From positions 434,001 to 498,000 of the forward strand of contig NZ_AZNZ01000002.1 of NCBI RefSeq assembly GCF_000510725.1: a stretch of DNA of 64,000 bases, read 5' to 3'. Positions 45,897-55,595 of the stretch are shown here, one piece after another. The position numbers and the translations under genes were made by a program. Origin of the DNA: Pseudoxanthomonas sp. J31. GTDB lineage: Bacteria; Pseudomonadota; Gammaproteobacteria; Xanthomonadales; Xanthomonadaceae. Position 1 is the stretch's first letter. Each line of letters begins with the position of its first letter. The notes beneath the pieces are model-generated. The model saw only the letters and a list, made by a program, of their open reading frames with translations, had not been told where the DNA came from and made no database searches.

Positions 45897-46537
45897 GCCG
45901 CCCGCTCCCCCTGACCAGGCACGGATCCGGACACTCCCACGCCTGCCTGCCAGGAATACCGCGTCCGCGCCGCCTGCGGACGCGCGCGGAACACCACGCT
46001 CATGCGTGGTGCGACCGGGCGCGCGGTCTTGGGTATGCCGTGTTCGTGGGTGAGCTGACTGGCATGGCTCATGACCAGCAGGCTGCCCGGCTCCAGGTCG
46101 ATGCCCAGCGCGCGGCCACCGGCCTTGGCACGGATGTTCATGCGCCGGGCGCTGCCGAGCGAGACCAGCGCCAGCGGTTGTCCCGGCACCAGCTGGTGCA
46201 GCTTGTCGTTGTGCATGGCCACGCTGTCGTTGCCGTCGCGGTAGAAGTTCAGGCCCGCGCTGTTGTAGGCACCCGGCGCCACCGCCTGCACGCGTTCCAG
46301 CATCGCCGCCAGCGGCAGGCCCTCGGGCACCTCGTGCAGGCCGTACCAGGCCATCAACCGCGGCACGTCGACCACGCGGTCGTACATCGGCCTGCGCGCG
46401 GACTGCCAGCGGCAGCCATCGCGCAGCGCCTCGAACCATTCCCGGGCCAGCGCAGGCGGCAGGAACTCCGCCCAGTAGCGGATACCGCCCTCGGCGTCCT
46501 CCACCAGGGTCTGCGGTCCGTTGTCGAACAGGTCCAT
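45893..46537 (-). CDS. alkB: AlkB-type 2-oxoglutarate/Fe(II) dioxygenase
   Basis: 214 residues. AlkB directly reverses 1-methyladenine and 3-methylcytosine lesions by oxidative demethylation. Seen are YNSAGLNFYRDGNDSVAMHN, which runs into the HND metal motif, the second metal His in LTHEHGIPKT, and RMSVVFRARPQ with the 2-oxoglutarate-binding arginine pair. The start is 28 bases after the dnaE2 stop on the same strand, and no promoter or terminator is seen in the gap. Cotranscription with the SOS operon is therefore likely. Confidence 0.93.
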   Translation of the reverse strand: MDLFDNGPQTLVEDAEGGIRYWAEFLPPALAREWFEALRDGCRWQSARRPMYDRVVDVPRLMAWYGLHEVPEGLPLAAMLERVQAVAPGAYNSAGLNFYRDGNDSVAMHNDKLHQLVPGQPLALVSLGSARRMNIRAKAGGRALGIDLEPGSLLVMSHASQLTHEHGIPKTARPVAPRMSVVFRARPQAARTRYSWQAGVGVSGSVPGQGERAA

Positions 46538-46565
46538 GTCGCCCTCCTGCGCAATGCGCGGTTGA

Positions 46566-49500
46566 TCAGTGGAAATCGCGGGATTCGACCTGCATCCCGC
46601 CCAGCAGGTGGCTCAGGTCCTCCAGGTGGGCGGCGATCAGGTGCTCCACGCCGTCCACCCGTTCCCAGCGTCCGCGCACGGCCATCAGCCGCGACTGCAG
46701 CAGCGGCTTGCGCTGGCGCACGGCCAGGTCCGGCCACACGATCACGTTGACCATGCCGTGCTCGTCCTCGAGGGTGACGAAGATCGTGCCCTTGGCCGTG
46801 GCCGGCCGCTGCCGCTGGGTGACCAGGCCGGCCACGTGCACGCCGCTGCCATGGCGGCGCTGCCGCAGCTCGCGCACGCCCAGGATCCGCCGCTGCACCA
46901 TCTGCGCGCGCAGCAGCGCCATCGGATGCGCGCGCAGGCTCAGGCCGGTGCTGCGGTAATCGGCCAGCAGCTCCTCGCCCAGGCGCGGCGCCGGCAGTTC
47001 GATGCGGGTTTCATCCGGGCTGGTATCCAGCAGCGGCCGTTTCGGCTCGATCCCGGCCACCGTCCAGCGCGCGGCATTGCGGTGGCCGGCCAGGCCATCG
47101 AGCGCGCCCGCTTCGGCCAGGGCCTGGCGCGCCCTCGCATCCAGTCCCGCACGCCGGCACAGGTCGGCCACGTCGCTGAAGGGACGCCAGCGCCGCGCAT
47201 CGACGATCGCCTGCGCCGCGCTTTCCGACAGGCCCGCCACCAGCCGCAGGCCCAGCCGGATCGCCGGCTGCCTGCCCTCGCCCAGCGGCTCCAGGGTCGA
47301 ATCCCAGCTGCTGCAGGCCACGTCCACCGGCCGCACCTCCACCCCCTCGCGTCCACCGCGGCCGCGCCGCGCGTCCTGCACGATCTGGCTGGGCGAGTAG
47401 AAGCCCATCGGCTGCGAGTTGAGCAGGGCGCAGGCGAAGGCCGCCGGCTCGTGGCGCTTGAGCCAGGCGCTGACATAGACCAGCTTGGCGAACGAGGCCG
47501 CATGGCTCTGCGGGAAGCCGTAGGAACCGAAGCCCTTGATCTGCTCGAACAGCTGGTCGATGAACCCGCTGCCGTAACCCTTGCCTTCCATCAGCCGGCG
47601 GATCTTCAGGCGGTGCGGCTCCATGTCGCCGCCCCGCCCCCAGGCCGCCATCGAGCGGCGCAGGTGGTCGGCCTCCTCCGGCGTGTAGCCGGCATGGATC
47701 ACCAGCTCCATCACCTGCTCCTGGAACAGCGGGATGCCCAGGGTGTTGCCGAGGATCTGCTTTACCCCCTCGGAGGGATAGCTAACCGGCTCCTTGCCCA
47801 TGCGCCGGCGCAGGTAGGGATGGACCATGCCGCCCTGGATCGGCCCGGGGCGCACGATCGCCACCTGCACCACCAGGTCGTAGAACGTCTTCGGCCGCAG
47901 CCGCGGCAGCATCGCCATCTGCGCGCGCGATTCGACCTGGAACACGCCCACGCTGTCGGCGGCCTGCAGCATTTCGTAGGTGGCCGGGTCCTCGCGCGGC
48001 AGGGTGGCCATGTCCAGGCGCACGCCGCGGTACCCCTCCACCAGGTCGAAGGCCTTGCGGATGCAGGTGAGCATGCCCAGCGCCAGGCAGTCGACCTTGA
48101 GCATGCCCATCGTCTCCAGGTCATCCTTGTCCCACTGGATGATGGTGCGGTCGGCCATGGCCGCGTTCTCCACCGGCACCACGGTCGACAGCGGCGCGTC
48201 GGAGATCACGAAACCGCCCACGTGCTGGGACAGGTGGCGCGGCATGCCTTCCAGCATCGCCGCCAGCGCCAGCACCTTGTTGATGAGCGGGTTGTCCGGA
48301 TCGAACCCGGCCTCGGACAGGCGCTGGCGCATCGGCGCGGCACCATTGCCCCAGCCGAAGCATTCGGCCAGCAGGCCGATCTGGTCCGGGGGCAGGCCGA
48401 AGGCCTTGGCCACGTCGCGCACCGCGCTCTTGCCGCGGTAGCGGATCACCGTGGCCGCCAGCGCCGCGCGCCGCCGCCCGTACTTGCCATACACGTACTG
48501 CAGCACTTCCTCGCGGCGCTCGTGCTCGAAGTCCACGTCGATGTCCGGCGGCTCGTCGCGTGCCTTGGACAGGAAGCGCGAGACCAGCAGGCGGGTCTGC
48601 GCCGGATCCACCGCGGTGATGCCCAGGGCAAAGCACACCGCCGAGTTGGCCGAGGAGCCGCGGCCCTGGCAGAGGATGCCCTTGCCGCGGGCGTAACGGA
48701 CGATGTCCTCCACGGTGAGGAAGAACGCCTCGTACTTGAGCTCGGCGATCAGCGCCAGTTCCTCCTCGATCTGCGCGGCCACCTTCGGCGGCACGCCCTC
48801 CGGCCAGCGCCGGCGCATGCCCTCTTCCGTGAGCTGGCGCAGCCAGCTGGTCGGGGTATGCCCCGGCGGCACCAGTTCCTTCGGATAGACGTAGCCGGCT
48901 TCCTTGAGGTCGAAGTGGCAGCGCCGCGCCAGTTCCACCGAAGCCTGCAGCAGCGGCGCCGGATAGATCGCCGCCAGCGCGCGGCGCGTGCGCAGGTGGC
49001 GCTCGCCGTTGCGGAACAGCCGGTCGGCGCATTCGGCCAGGGTGAGGTTGTGGCGGATCGCGGTCAGCGTGTCCTGCAGCACCCGGCGCCGGCGCACGTC
49101 CATGTGCACGTCGCCCGCCGCCACCGCCGTCATCTGCAGCCGTGCCGCCAGTTCCTGCAGCCGGGCCAGGCGCGCGGCATCGTCCTGCTCGCGGTGCAGC
49201 TCCACCGCCAGGTACGCGTGTCCGCCGAACACCAGGCGCAGCCAGCGTCCCTCCACCGGGTCCGGCTCGGCACCCGGCAGCCACAGCGCGAACAGGCCGC
49301 AGTCCTCGCCTGTGCCGGCCATCCCGCCCTCCTCGCCCGGTGGCGGCGCACGCACCACCCGCTCCACGTCCGCGCGCGACAGCCGGTAGCTGCCCTTGGC
49401 CGAATTGCGCCGACCGGTGGTGATCAGCTCGCACAGGCGCGTATAGCCGGCGCGCGACTGCACCAGCAGCACACAGCGCAGTCCGCAGTCCAGCGCGAAC

Positions 49501-49850
49501 TCGCTGCCGACGACCAGCTTCACCCCGGTGGCGCGCGACGCCTCCCAGGCACGGACGATGCCGGCCAGCGAGCATTCGTCGGTGATGGCGAGTGCCTCGT
49601 AGCCGCACTGCGCCGCGCGCGCGAACAGGTCCTCGGCGCTGGAGGCTCCGCGCAGGAACGAGAACTCGGACAGGCAGTGCAGCTCGGCATAGGCCGGCAG
49701 GCCATCGTCGGCGACCGGACCGTCGTCGTTGGCCGCGTCCAGCGCGCCGGCCTCGCGCTGGCCCAGCCGCCAGGCCACCTGGCGGAAGCGCGGTACGCGT
49801 GCGCCGGGCGTCTCCCGGTCCACGCCGTCGATGGCGTCATCCCAGCTCAT
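46566..49850 (-). CDS. dnaE2: Error-prone DNA polymerase DnaE2 (ImuC)
   Basis: 1094 residues, the normal length. It is the mutagenic C-family polymerase of the ImuA-ImuB-DnaE2 translesion machine. The start is the ATG at 49850, which overlaps the imuB stop; the frame remains open upstream but is in the other gene. Seen are the PHP domain start [18 protein letters not shown], the polymerase motif [19 protein letters not shown] with the metal Asp pair, [10 protein letters not shown], and the conserved C-terminal ending SRDFH. Confidence 0.96.
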   Translation of the reverse strand: MSWDDAIDGVDRETPGARVPRFRQVAWRLGQREAGALDAANDDGPVADDGLPAYAELHCLSEFSFLRGASSAEDLFARAAQCGYEALAITDECSLAGIVRAWEASRATGVKLVVGSEFALDCGLRCVLLVQSRAGYTRLCELITTGRRNSAKGSYRLSRADVERVVRAPPPGEEGGMAGTGEDCGLFALWLPGAEPDPVEGRWLRLVFGGHAYLAVELHREQDDAARLARLQELAARLQMTAVAAGDVHMDVRRRRVLQDTLTAIRHNLTLAECADRLFRNGERHLRTRRALAAIYPAPLLQASVELARRCHFDLKEAGYVYPKELVPPGHTPTSWLRQLTEEGMRRRWPEGVPPKVAAQIEEELALIAELKYEAFFLTVEDIVRYARGKGILCQGRGSSANSAVCFALGITAVDPAQTRLLVSRFLSKARDEPPDIDVDFEHERREEVLQYVYGKYGRRRAALAATVIRYRGKSAVRDVAKAFGLPPDQIGLLAECFGWGNGAAPMRQRLSEAGFDPDNPLINKVLALAAMLEGMPRHLSQHVGGFVISDAPLSTVVPVENAAMADRTIIQWDKDDLETMGMLKVDCLALGMLTCIRKAFDLVEGYRGVRLDMATLPREDPATYEMLQAADSVGVFQVESRAQMAMLPRLRPKTFYDLVVQVAIVRPGPIQGGMVHPYLRRRMGKEPVSYPSEGVKQILGNTLGIPLFQEQVMELVIHAGYTPEEADHLRRSMAAWGRGGDMEPHRLKIRRLMEGKGYGSGFIDQLFEQIKGFGSYGFPQSHAASFAKLVYVSAWLKRHEPAAFACALLNSQPMGFYSPSQIVQDARRGRGGREGVEVRPVDVACSSWDSTLEPLGEGRQPAIRLGLRLVAGLSESAAQAIVDARRWRPFSDVADLCRRAGLDARARQALAEAGALDGLAGHRNAARWTVAGIEPKRPLLDTSPDETRIELPAPRLGEELLADYRSTGLSLRAHPMALLRAQMVQRRILGVRELRQRRHGSGVHVAGLVTQRQRPATAKGTIFVTLEDEHGMVNVIVWPDLAVRQRKPLLQSRLMAVRGRWERVDGVEHLIAAHLEDLSHLLGGMQVESRDFH

Positions 49851-51268
49851 GCGAACCAGCCATGCAGCATCCAGCCGCCCTCGCGCACGCCGGCGGCGCG
49901 GAACGCCCAGGCACGCTGGCCGCGGCTGGTGCGCACCACGTAGTAGTCGCGGCGCACGTCGCCCTCGTCCCACCAGCCGCTTTCCAGACGCTCCGGACCG
50001 GACAGCACCTGCAGGCGCGTGTCGTGCAGCGGCACCGGCTCCGGCAGCAGCCAGGTCGGGCGCGGCGGACGCGACGGAGCAACAGGCACCTTGGCCTCGT
50101 CGCCGGTAAGCCGGCACCAGGCGCGCTCGGGCCGCGGATCGCCCTGCGGCGCCACCCGGTACACCGCCTCGTCGCCCAGGCGCGCACGCAGGCGTTCGCG
50201 CAGCTGCGGCCAGTCCAGCGCCTGTTGCGCACGCTGCGCGAACAGGTCCTGCATCGCCGGTACGAACGGCGGCAGGTGCTTCGCCAGCAGGCGCATGCCT
50301 ACCACCGGTCGTCCGATCTCCACCCGCTCCAGGCGCCCGCGCGCCAGCTCGAACAGCATCGAGGCACTGCGCTCCGGCGCCAGCAGGCCGACTTCGACAT
50401 CGGTATGGCCCTGCTCGTGCTCCAGCCGCAGCACGAAGCGCTGCACGCCGCCGTCGCGGATCGACAGGTAGGTGCACAGGTCGCCGACCAGGCGCCGCAG
50501 CGGGAACAGCAGCGCGGTATGGGTCTCGACCTCGTAGCCCAGCTCCACGCGTTCGTCGAAATGCTCCGGCGGCTGGTAGCACTCCAGCGGATCGTCGGCT
50601 TCGCCATAGAGCTTCTGCAGGTGTTCCAGCAGCGCCTGGCCGAAGCGGCGGCGCAGCGCATCCGATGGCAGCGCGCGCAGCTGGCCCAGGGTGCGGATGC
50701 CCATGCGCTGCAGCCGCGTGCCGGCGTCACCGGGCAGCACCGCGCGTCGCACCGGGACACGGTCGAGCAATGCCGGCAAGGCCGCTGCCTCCATCACCGC
50801 CATGCCATCGCGCAGGCCCGCCAGCACCCGCGCCGCGCGCGGGGTCGGGGCCAGGGCGATGCGATGGCGGAAGCCCAGCTGTTCCAGTTCGCCACGCAGG
50901 CGCCGCTCGAACCGCGGCCAGGGTCCGAACAGGCGGAAGCTGGCGCGCGCCTCCAGCACGATGGCCGAGTTCCACTGGGCGCTGACCAGCGAGCTGTGGC
51001 GGTAGGCCCAGGCGGCGAGGAAGCGGTGCACGCGCGCCTCGGCCGCGGGGTCGTAATCGACCATCGCGAACTGCGGCAGCAGCGCGTGCGCGGCGGCCAG
51101 GCGCATGCCCGGCACCAGCCCCGCTGCCGCCGCGGCGGCGTTGACCGCATGCAGGCTGCGCAGCTGCGCCGGACCGCCGACCAGGGCCAGCGGCGCCTCC
51201 GGTTCGGGATGGCGGCGCAGCACCGCGTCCAGCGCCAGCTGCGGCAGCAGGATGCAGGCCCAGAGCAT
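49847..51268 (-). CDS. imuB: Y-family polymerase-like protein ImuB
   Basis: 473 residues from the ATG at 51268. ImuB is an inactive Y-family relative that links DnaE2 and ImuA to the beta clamp. It opens with [20 protein letters not shown], has the helix-hairpin-helix region [20 protein letters not shown], and ends with [20 protein letters not shown] and the terminal WMLHGWFA. Residues equivalent to the catalytic acid set are not obvious, as expected. Overlaps dnaE2 by 4 bases. Confidence 0.94.
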   Translation of the reverse strand: MLWACILLPQLALDAVLRRHPEPEAPLALVGGPAQLRSLHAVNAAAAAAGLVPGMRLAAAHALLPQFAMVDYDPAAEARVHRFLAAWAYRHSSLVSAQWNSAIVLEARASFRLFGPWPRFERRLRGELEQLGFRHRIALAPTPRAARVLAGLRDGMAVMEAAALPALLDRVPVRRAVLPGDAGTRLQRMGIRTLGQLRALPSDALRRRFGQALLEHLQKLYGEADDPLECYQPPEHFDERVELGYEVETHTALLFPLRRLVGDLCTYLSIRDGGVQRFVLRLEHEQGHTDVEVGLLAPERSASMLFELARGRLERVEIGRPVVGMRLLAKHLPPFVPAMQDLFAQRAQQALDWPQLRERLRARLGDEAVYRVAPQGDPRPERAWCRLTGDEAKVPVAPSRPPRPTWLLPEPVPLHDTRLQVLSGPERLESGWWDEGDVRRDYYVVRTSRGQRAWAFRAAGVREGGWMLHGWFA

Positions 51269-51349
51269 CAGCCGCCCTCCCCGTGCCGGCACCCGGGGAC
51301 GGGAAGGCCGGCCGGATTCCACGGCAGTTGGACGACATGCAAGGACATG

Positions 51350-51958
51350 TCAGTGCGCTAGCTGCACCAGCCCCGAGGGCGGCTGCCCGCCCCGGCACTT
51401 GAGTACCCGCCAGCCGCCATCCTCCAGCAGCAGCCGCAGCGCCGCGGGCGAGGCATTGGCGGCATGGCGGCGGTCGCGCAGGACGAAGCCGCAGCAGTCA
51501 CCACTGTCGGCAGCCACCTGCAACCGGCGCAGGGCACGGTCGTCGCCACCCGGCGGCCAGCCCAGTACCGCTGCGCAGGCGCCGCTGCGCAGGCACTGCT
51601 CCTGCGCCCACAGCGCATCACGCGGGGAGGCATCGACCACGTGCAGCCCGGCCAGGTCCACGCCGGCGGCCTGCCAGGCCGGGGCATAGGGAATGAACGG
51701 TGGCGCGACCAGCACAACGGTGCCGCCGGCGGCAGTCATGCGCGCGATGGTCGGCAGCAGCAGCGCCAGTTCGCCCACGCCGTTGGCCGGCAGCAGCAGC
51801 TCGGTCAGCGCGCGCCGCGGCCAGCCGCCATGCGGCAGGCGCGCGTCCAGCGCCGCGTGCCCGCTCGGCTCGCCGTCGGCCGGAAGCCGGGCGCTGCGCC
51901 CGGCATGCCACAGCGTGCGCGCGGCCAGCAGGCTGTCGATGGCAACGACCTGGGCCAT
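51350..51958 (-). CDS. imuA: SOS mutasome accessory protein ImuA
   Basis: 202 residues, a RecA-fold-like protein needed with ImuB for DnaE2-dependent mutagenesis. LPHGGWPRRALTELLLPANG and VGELALLLPTIARMTAAGG are characteristic, and the C-terminus is RVLKCRGGQPPSGLVQLAH. The Walker A is degenerate, as in the family. The start is 1 base after the lexA stop; imuB follows after 81 bases. Confidence 0.92.
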   Translation of the reverse strand: MAQVVAIDSLLAARTLWHAGRSARLPADGEPSGHAALDARLPHGGWPRRALTELLLPANGVGELALLLPTIARMTAAGGTVVLVAPPFIPYAPAWQAAGVDLAGLHVVDASPRDALWAQEQCLRSGACAAVLGWPPGGDDRALRRLQVAADSGDCCGFVLRDRRHAANASPAALRLLLEDGGWRVLKCRGGQPPSGLVQLAH

Positions 51959-51959
51959 C

Positions 51960-52607
51960 TCAACCCCTTCGCACCAGGCCGCAGTACACGCCTTCGATGG
52001 CGAAGTCCTGGCCCGGATGCACCTCGATCGGGGCATGGGCCGGATTGCGCGGCAGCAGGCGGATCCGGTCCGCCCCGCGCTGCAGGCGCTTGATGGTCAG
52101 CTCGCCATCCACCCGTGCCACCACGGTCTGGCCGTCGCGGGCCTCGGGGGTGCGGTGCACGCCGACCAGGTCACCGTCGAGGATCCCGTCTTCGATCATC
52201 GAATCGCCCTGCACCCGCAGCAGGTAGTCCGGCCGCGGCGAGAACAGGCGCCGGTCCAGCCACAGCGCCTCCCCGCCCTCGCCCACCGGGCCCAGCCGGG
52301 CCACGCCCTCGGCGCTGATCGGCAGGCCGGCCGCCACCCGGCCCAGCACCGGCAGCGGCAGCAGGTCCGCCCCGCCGCCGGGCAGCCGCAGCCCGCGCTT
52401 GCGGCCCGGTACCTGCTCCAGCAGGCCATCGGCGACCAGCGCCTGGACATGCTTCTGCGCGGCATTGCGCGAGGAAAAGCCGAACTCATCGGCGATCTCC
52501 GCCAGGCTGGGCGCCCGCCCCGCGGCCAGTTCGCGACGCAGGAAGTCCAGCACGGCGGCGCGCTGGGGTGGCAGGGAGGGAAAGTCGTTCTGGCTCATGG
52601 TGTACAT
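51960..52607 (-). CDS. lexA: LexA repressor (LexA2 type)
   Basis: 215 residues from the ATG at 52607, chosen over the ATG at 52598 because GGAAGG stands 7 bases before it. The N-terminal winged helix includes PSLAEIADEFGFSSRNAAQK. The self-cleavage region has the Ala-Gly site in GRVAAGLPISAEG, then the catalytic Ser in VQGDSMIEDGILDGD and the Lys region VVARVDGELTIKRL. It controls its own operon (imuA, imuB, dnaE2) through the palindrome at 52600. A second lexA for the main SOS regulon is normally elsewhere in such genomes. Confidence 0.95.
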   Translation of the reverse strand: MYTMSQNDFPSLPPQRAAVLDFLRRELAAGRAPSLAEIADEFGFSSRNAAQKHVQALVADGLLEQVPGRKRGLRLPGGGADLLPLPVLGRVAAGLPISAEGVARLGPVGEGGEALWLDRRLFSPRPDYLLRVQGDSMIEDGILDGDLVGVHRTPEARDGQTVVARVDGELTIKRLQRGADRIRLLPRNPAHAPIEVHPGQDFAIEGVYCGLVRRG

Positions 52608-52615
52608 TTGTACAC
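52600..52615. promoter_or_regulatory. LexA2-type operator over the lexA start
   Basis: Perfect 16-bp palindrome GTGTACATTTGTACAC with the GTAC-N4-GTAC core used by LexA2 proteins. It covers the lexA ATG at 52607, so binding would block transcription; it lies between the preferred start and its ribosome site. Confidence 0.8.
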
Positions 52616-52660
52616 CTTCCGCGTCTCAGGGGGTGAGAGCCGCCAAGAGGCCCGGAACTT

Positions 52661-52678
52661 TTGTGCAGCGCAGCACAA
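52661..52678. promoter_or_regulatory. TTGTGC-N6-GCACAA inverted repeat
   Basis: A perfect 6-bp inverted repeat with 6-base spacer, similar in layout to CRP/Clp sites (TGTGA-N6-TCACA). It lies between lexA (leftward) and the 52-residue gene (rightward). Preceded by GGAACTT (52654), like an ECF -35. Confidence 0.35.
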
Positions 52679-52872
52679 TTTACGCATTTGTCATGTCCAA
52701 CCCCCTGTTTTTCCACACGATCTGAACATTTGGGCAGGCAGATTCGGACGCGTGTCCACTCGCCGGACACCGCCCGCCGGCAAGGACGCTAGCGGGCGCT
52801 CCCGGCGATGTCCGGACCTTCCCCCGACGCGACACGGCAGGAGCGGCGTGCCGCAAGGCCGCCGGAAAGGAG

Positions 52873-53031
52873 ATGTCCCAGATGCTTGCTTCGGAACACG
52901 CTGACGCACTCGACCTGGACCGGCTCGAACGCCATCTGCCGGAACTGCTGCAGCAGTACGTACCCGACCCCTCGCCGCTGCCGGCACTCCCCCGCCGCGA
53001 TGGCGAGCCGGCCCACCTCCCCCTCGGCTAG
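52873..53031 (+). CDS. Small acidic-basic protein, 52 residues, unknown
   Basis: The ATG follows AAAGGAG closely, and the frame reads MSQMLASEHADALDLDRLER, then HLPELLQQYVPDPSPLPALP and a short Arg/Pro/Gly end at a TAG. The first 30 residues are a likely amphipathic helix, with a Pro-rich tail. A strong terminator at 53051 follows directly. This combination of ribosome site, codon use and terminator suggests a real small gene. It has no recognised family. Confidence 0.6.
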   Translation: MSQMLASEHADALDLDRLERHLPELLQQYVPDPSPLPALPRRDGEPAHLPLG

Positions 53032-53050
53032 CCCAGCGCGCTTTCCACGA

Positions 53051-53075
53051 AGCCGGCCCTGTGCCGGCTTTTTTC
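53051..53075 (+). terminator. Terminator after the 52-residue gene
   Basis: 7-bp stem AGCCGGC/GCCGGCT with a 5-base loop, followed by TTTTTC. Confidence 0.8.
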
Positions 53076-53119
53076 TTGCCCGCTCGCGGCCGGCAGGCCC
53101 CGCCCGCCGGCCGCCGTGG

Positions 53120-53644
53120 TCAGGGCCGGGCCAGCTGCCAGTGGCCCCATTCGTCGACCACGCCATCGCCGGCCGAGCGCTGCGCACCCTGGTCGCCGGC
53201 ATAGCGGTACAGCGGCTGGCCGCGCCAGGTGACCTGAACCCCGTCGGCCCGCTGCAGGCTGCCCACCGTGGTGCCGGCCCCGGCGCCGTCGGTCGCCTGC
53301 AGCTGGCCCTGGCCGAGCACCGGCGGCCACACGCCCTCGCAGGCCTGGTCGCACTTGGCGCCGTCGACGTTGCCTTCCAGGTAGTACAGCGAGGCACCGC
53401 TGGCATCGACCAGGTGCGGCGCCGGCTCCTGTTCGATCGCCAGCTGCACCACCCGGCCGCTGCCCTCCGGCGAGGGCGAAGCGTCCGGCGCCGGATCGCG
53501 CTCGAGCGCCGCGCCGGCGCCGCGTTCGCCGGTGGTGCTGGCACCGTTCTCCTCCGGTGCCGCGGCCTGGTAGCCGCAGGCCGCCAGCGAGATCGCGGCC
53601 AGCAGGCCGATGGCCCACGGCCCTGGGGAAACAGGCATGCGCAT
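53120..53644 (-). CDS. COG4315-type lipoprotein
   Basis: 174 residues from the ATG at 53644, with GAGGAGG before it. A lipoprotein signal with lipobox AISLAAC is followed by an Ala/Pro/Glu-rich linker. The C-terminal region has the Yx(FWY)xxD repeats typical of COG4315: LYYLEGNVDGAKCDQACEGV, then PLYRYAGDQ and VDEWGHWQL. Two Cys (CDQAC) follow a Trp/Pro-rich pattern. The role is unknown. It is divergent from the ferritin-like gene. Confidence 0.85.
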   Translation of the reverse strand: MRMPVSPGPWAIGLLAAISLAACGYQAAAPEENGASTTGERGAGAALERDPAPDASPSPEGSGRVVQLAIEQEPAPHLVDASGASLYYLEGNVDGAKCDQACEGVWPPVLGQGQLQATDGAGAGTTVGSLQRADGVQVTWRGQPLYRYAGDQGAQRSAGDGVVDEWGHWQLARP

Positions 53645-53889
53645 GTGGATCCTCCTCGTTGGGCGACGCGGCCGATGCCGCATGTCCCATGGAACCGCGG
53701 CGCCGCGCATGGCGCGATGAAGGAGGCGTGCAAGCGCGATGAAACGCACGCCACGCCTGCTGAACATCGATTTCACCGGCATTGGACCTGCAGCCAATGC
53801 CCACCCGTCCACCATGGTCCACGTTGCGCATGGCCGGCGTGCACCCATTCCACCCATCCCATCCGGCCGCAGACGAAGGAGCATCCGTC

Positions 53890-54393
53890 ATGGCGGTGAA
53901 GAACATCGAAGAGCTTTTCATCCACGAGCTGTCGGACATCTACAGCGCCGAGAAGCAGCTGACCAAGGCCCTGCCGCGCCTGGCGCGCGCCGCCGACAAC
54001 CCGGAACTGGCCGAAGGCTTCCGCCTGCACCTGGAGGAAACCCAGGGCCAGATCGAGCGCATCGACCAGATCGTCGAACTGCTGGACATCCGCCTCAAGC
54101 GCATCAAGTGCGCGGCGATGGAAGGCCTGGTCGAGGAAGGCAAGGAAGTCATCGATTCGATCGAGGCCGGCCCGCTGCGCGACGCAGCCCTGATCGGCGG
54201 CGCGCAAAAGGTCGAGCACTACGAGATCGCCGCCTACGGCACCCTTGCCGCGCTGGCCAAGCAGCTCGGCTACAAGGAAGCCCTGCCGCTGATCCTCGAG
54301 ACCCTCGAGGAAGAAAAGGCCACCGACGAGAAGCTGACCCTGCTGGCCGAGCAGGGCGGCAACCAGGCCGCGGCGCAGCAGCGCGCCGCCTGA
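53890..54393 (+). CDS. DUF892/YciF-type ferritin-like protein
   Basis: 167 residues from the ATG at 53890 (MAVKNIEELFIHELSDIYSA). A four-helix bundle of the YciE/YciF/DUF892 family: ELSDIYSAEKQLTKALPRLA, then LHLEETQGQIERIDQIVELL, and GGAQKVEHYEIAAYGTLAAL with the Glu-x-x-His-Tyr-Glu iron-type ligands. Such proteins are often stress-induced; the metal chemistry is not settled. The DUF4142 lipoprotein follows after 107 bases in the same direction. Confidence 0.92.
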   Translation: MAVKNIEELFIHELSDIYSAEKQLTKALPRLARAADNPELAEGFRLHLEETQGQIERIDQIVELLDIRLKRIKCAAMEGLVEEGKEVIDSIEAGPLRDAALIGGAQKVEHYEIAAYGTLAALAKQLGYKEALPLILETLEEEKATDEKLTLLAEQGGNQAAAQQRAA

Positions 54394-54500
54394 CCGTCCC
54401 CGGCCACGGCGCCTGCGATGCTCCTTTCGCCGTGGTCAGCCGGACGCCGGCCACTCTCCCGGCCGGCGTCCGGCCCCTCCTCCCCCGCAACGGAGACCGC

Positions 54501-55127
54501 ATGAACATCAAACGCATCGCCACCCCCGCCCTGCTCGCGCTCGCCATCGCCGGCCTCGCCGCCTGCGGCGACCGCAACCGCGACGGTGAGATGGACGCGG
54601 GCGTGCCGGACACCTCGGCCGCCGATCCCGCGGCGCAGCCGCCGGGCGCGACCGTCGACCCGGCCATGGGCGACGACCAGGCCACCAGCCCCGCCGAGGC
54701 CAGCGCGCTGGGGGTGCTCAACGCCATCAACGAGCACGAGATCGTCGCCGGCGAACAGGCCCTGGCCAAGGGCGTGACCGGGGCCACCGCCGACTATGCG
54801 CGGCTGATGATCGACCAGCACACCCAGAACCGCACCCAGACCAGCGCCCTGGGCCCGGACGAGCAGTCGCAGGATGCCCAGGCCCAGCGCCAGAAGGGCG
54901 AACAGGAACGCAACACGCTCGACGACCTCGACGGCGAGGCTTACCGCAAGGCCTACGTCGACGCGATGGTGAAGGGCCACACCGAAGCGCTGGAGGCCCT
55001 GGACCAGAAGCTGATCCCGGCCGCCGAGCGCGAGAAGGTGCGCCAGCACCTGAGCCTTACCCGCGACCACGTGGCCCAGCACCTGGAGCAGGCCCGCGCC
55101 CTTCAATCGGGCACGGCAGGCCAGTAA
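54501..55127 (+). CDS. DUF4142 lipoprotein
   Basis: 208 residues. The signal ends in the lipobox IAGLAAC, then an acidic spacer and a helical DUF4142 domain: INEHEIVAGEQALAKGVTGA, then YARLMIDQHTQNRTQTSALG and the last DHVAQHLEQARAL. DUF4142 is a ferritin-like bundle found in periplasmic stress proteins. The terminator at 55155 follows. Confidence 0.9.
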   Translation: MNIKRIATPALLALAIAGLAACGDRNRDGEMDAGVPDTSAADPAAQPPGATVDPAMGDDQATSPAEASALGVLNAINEHEIVAGEQALAKGVTGATADYARLMIDQHTQNRTQTSALGPDEQSQDAQAQRQKGEQERNTLDDLDGEAYRKAYVDAMVKGHTEALEALDQKLIPAAEREKVRQHLSLTRDHVAQHLEQARALQSGTAGQ

Positions 55128-55154
55128 GAAGCACCCCGCCGTTTCGCAAACCAC

Positions 55155-55184
55155 GCCGCGGCGCCTGGCGCCGCGGCCTTTTTT
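55155..55184 (+). terminator. Terminator after DUF4142
   Basis: A GCCGCGGCGCC/GGCGCCGCGGC stem with the small T loop, then CTTTTTTG. Confidence 0.85.
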
Positions 55185-55595
55185 GCGTGGTCGGACCAGG
55201 CTGATGGCCGGTTCCGGGTCCGTCGACACCACCGTCGACACCCCAGCGCCCGTGGCCCTCCCGCCCCAAGCGCGCGACAAGCAACACCGCCGGTGCGTGG
55301 TCGGCCGGGAATCCCCCGAACCACCCGCGCACGCACCGGCAACGCTGTCCGGTTCATCCCCCTGCACGCGGATACACCAGCCACATTCCAACGCATAAGC
55401 CGATAACGCACGGCAATAACGCGCAACTCCGCGCCAGTGCGCGCAACCTGCTGTTTTGCAATCTTCCGGCGCAATCGAACGGGAATTTCGTAAAGCAGCG
55501 TTCACCGCGTACTCGGCACCTTGCTAACGCTTGCATGCGGACACTGGCGTCGGACCGTGGCACTCCGCCATGGCCTCGAAGAAGGAAGCGCAAAA
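55185..55595. other. Intergenic region before the Gln-rich gene, about 410 bases
   Basis: It is noticeably less GC-rich between about 55380 and 55530 than the surrounding DNA. Elements such as TTTTGCAATC and AATTTCGTAAAG are present, but no confident promoter, gene or repeat is seen. It may hold a long leader of the Gln-rich gene. Confidence 0.4.
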
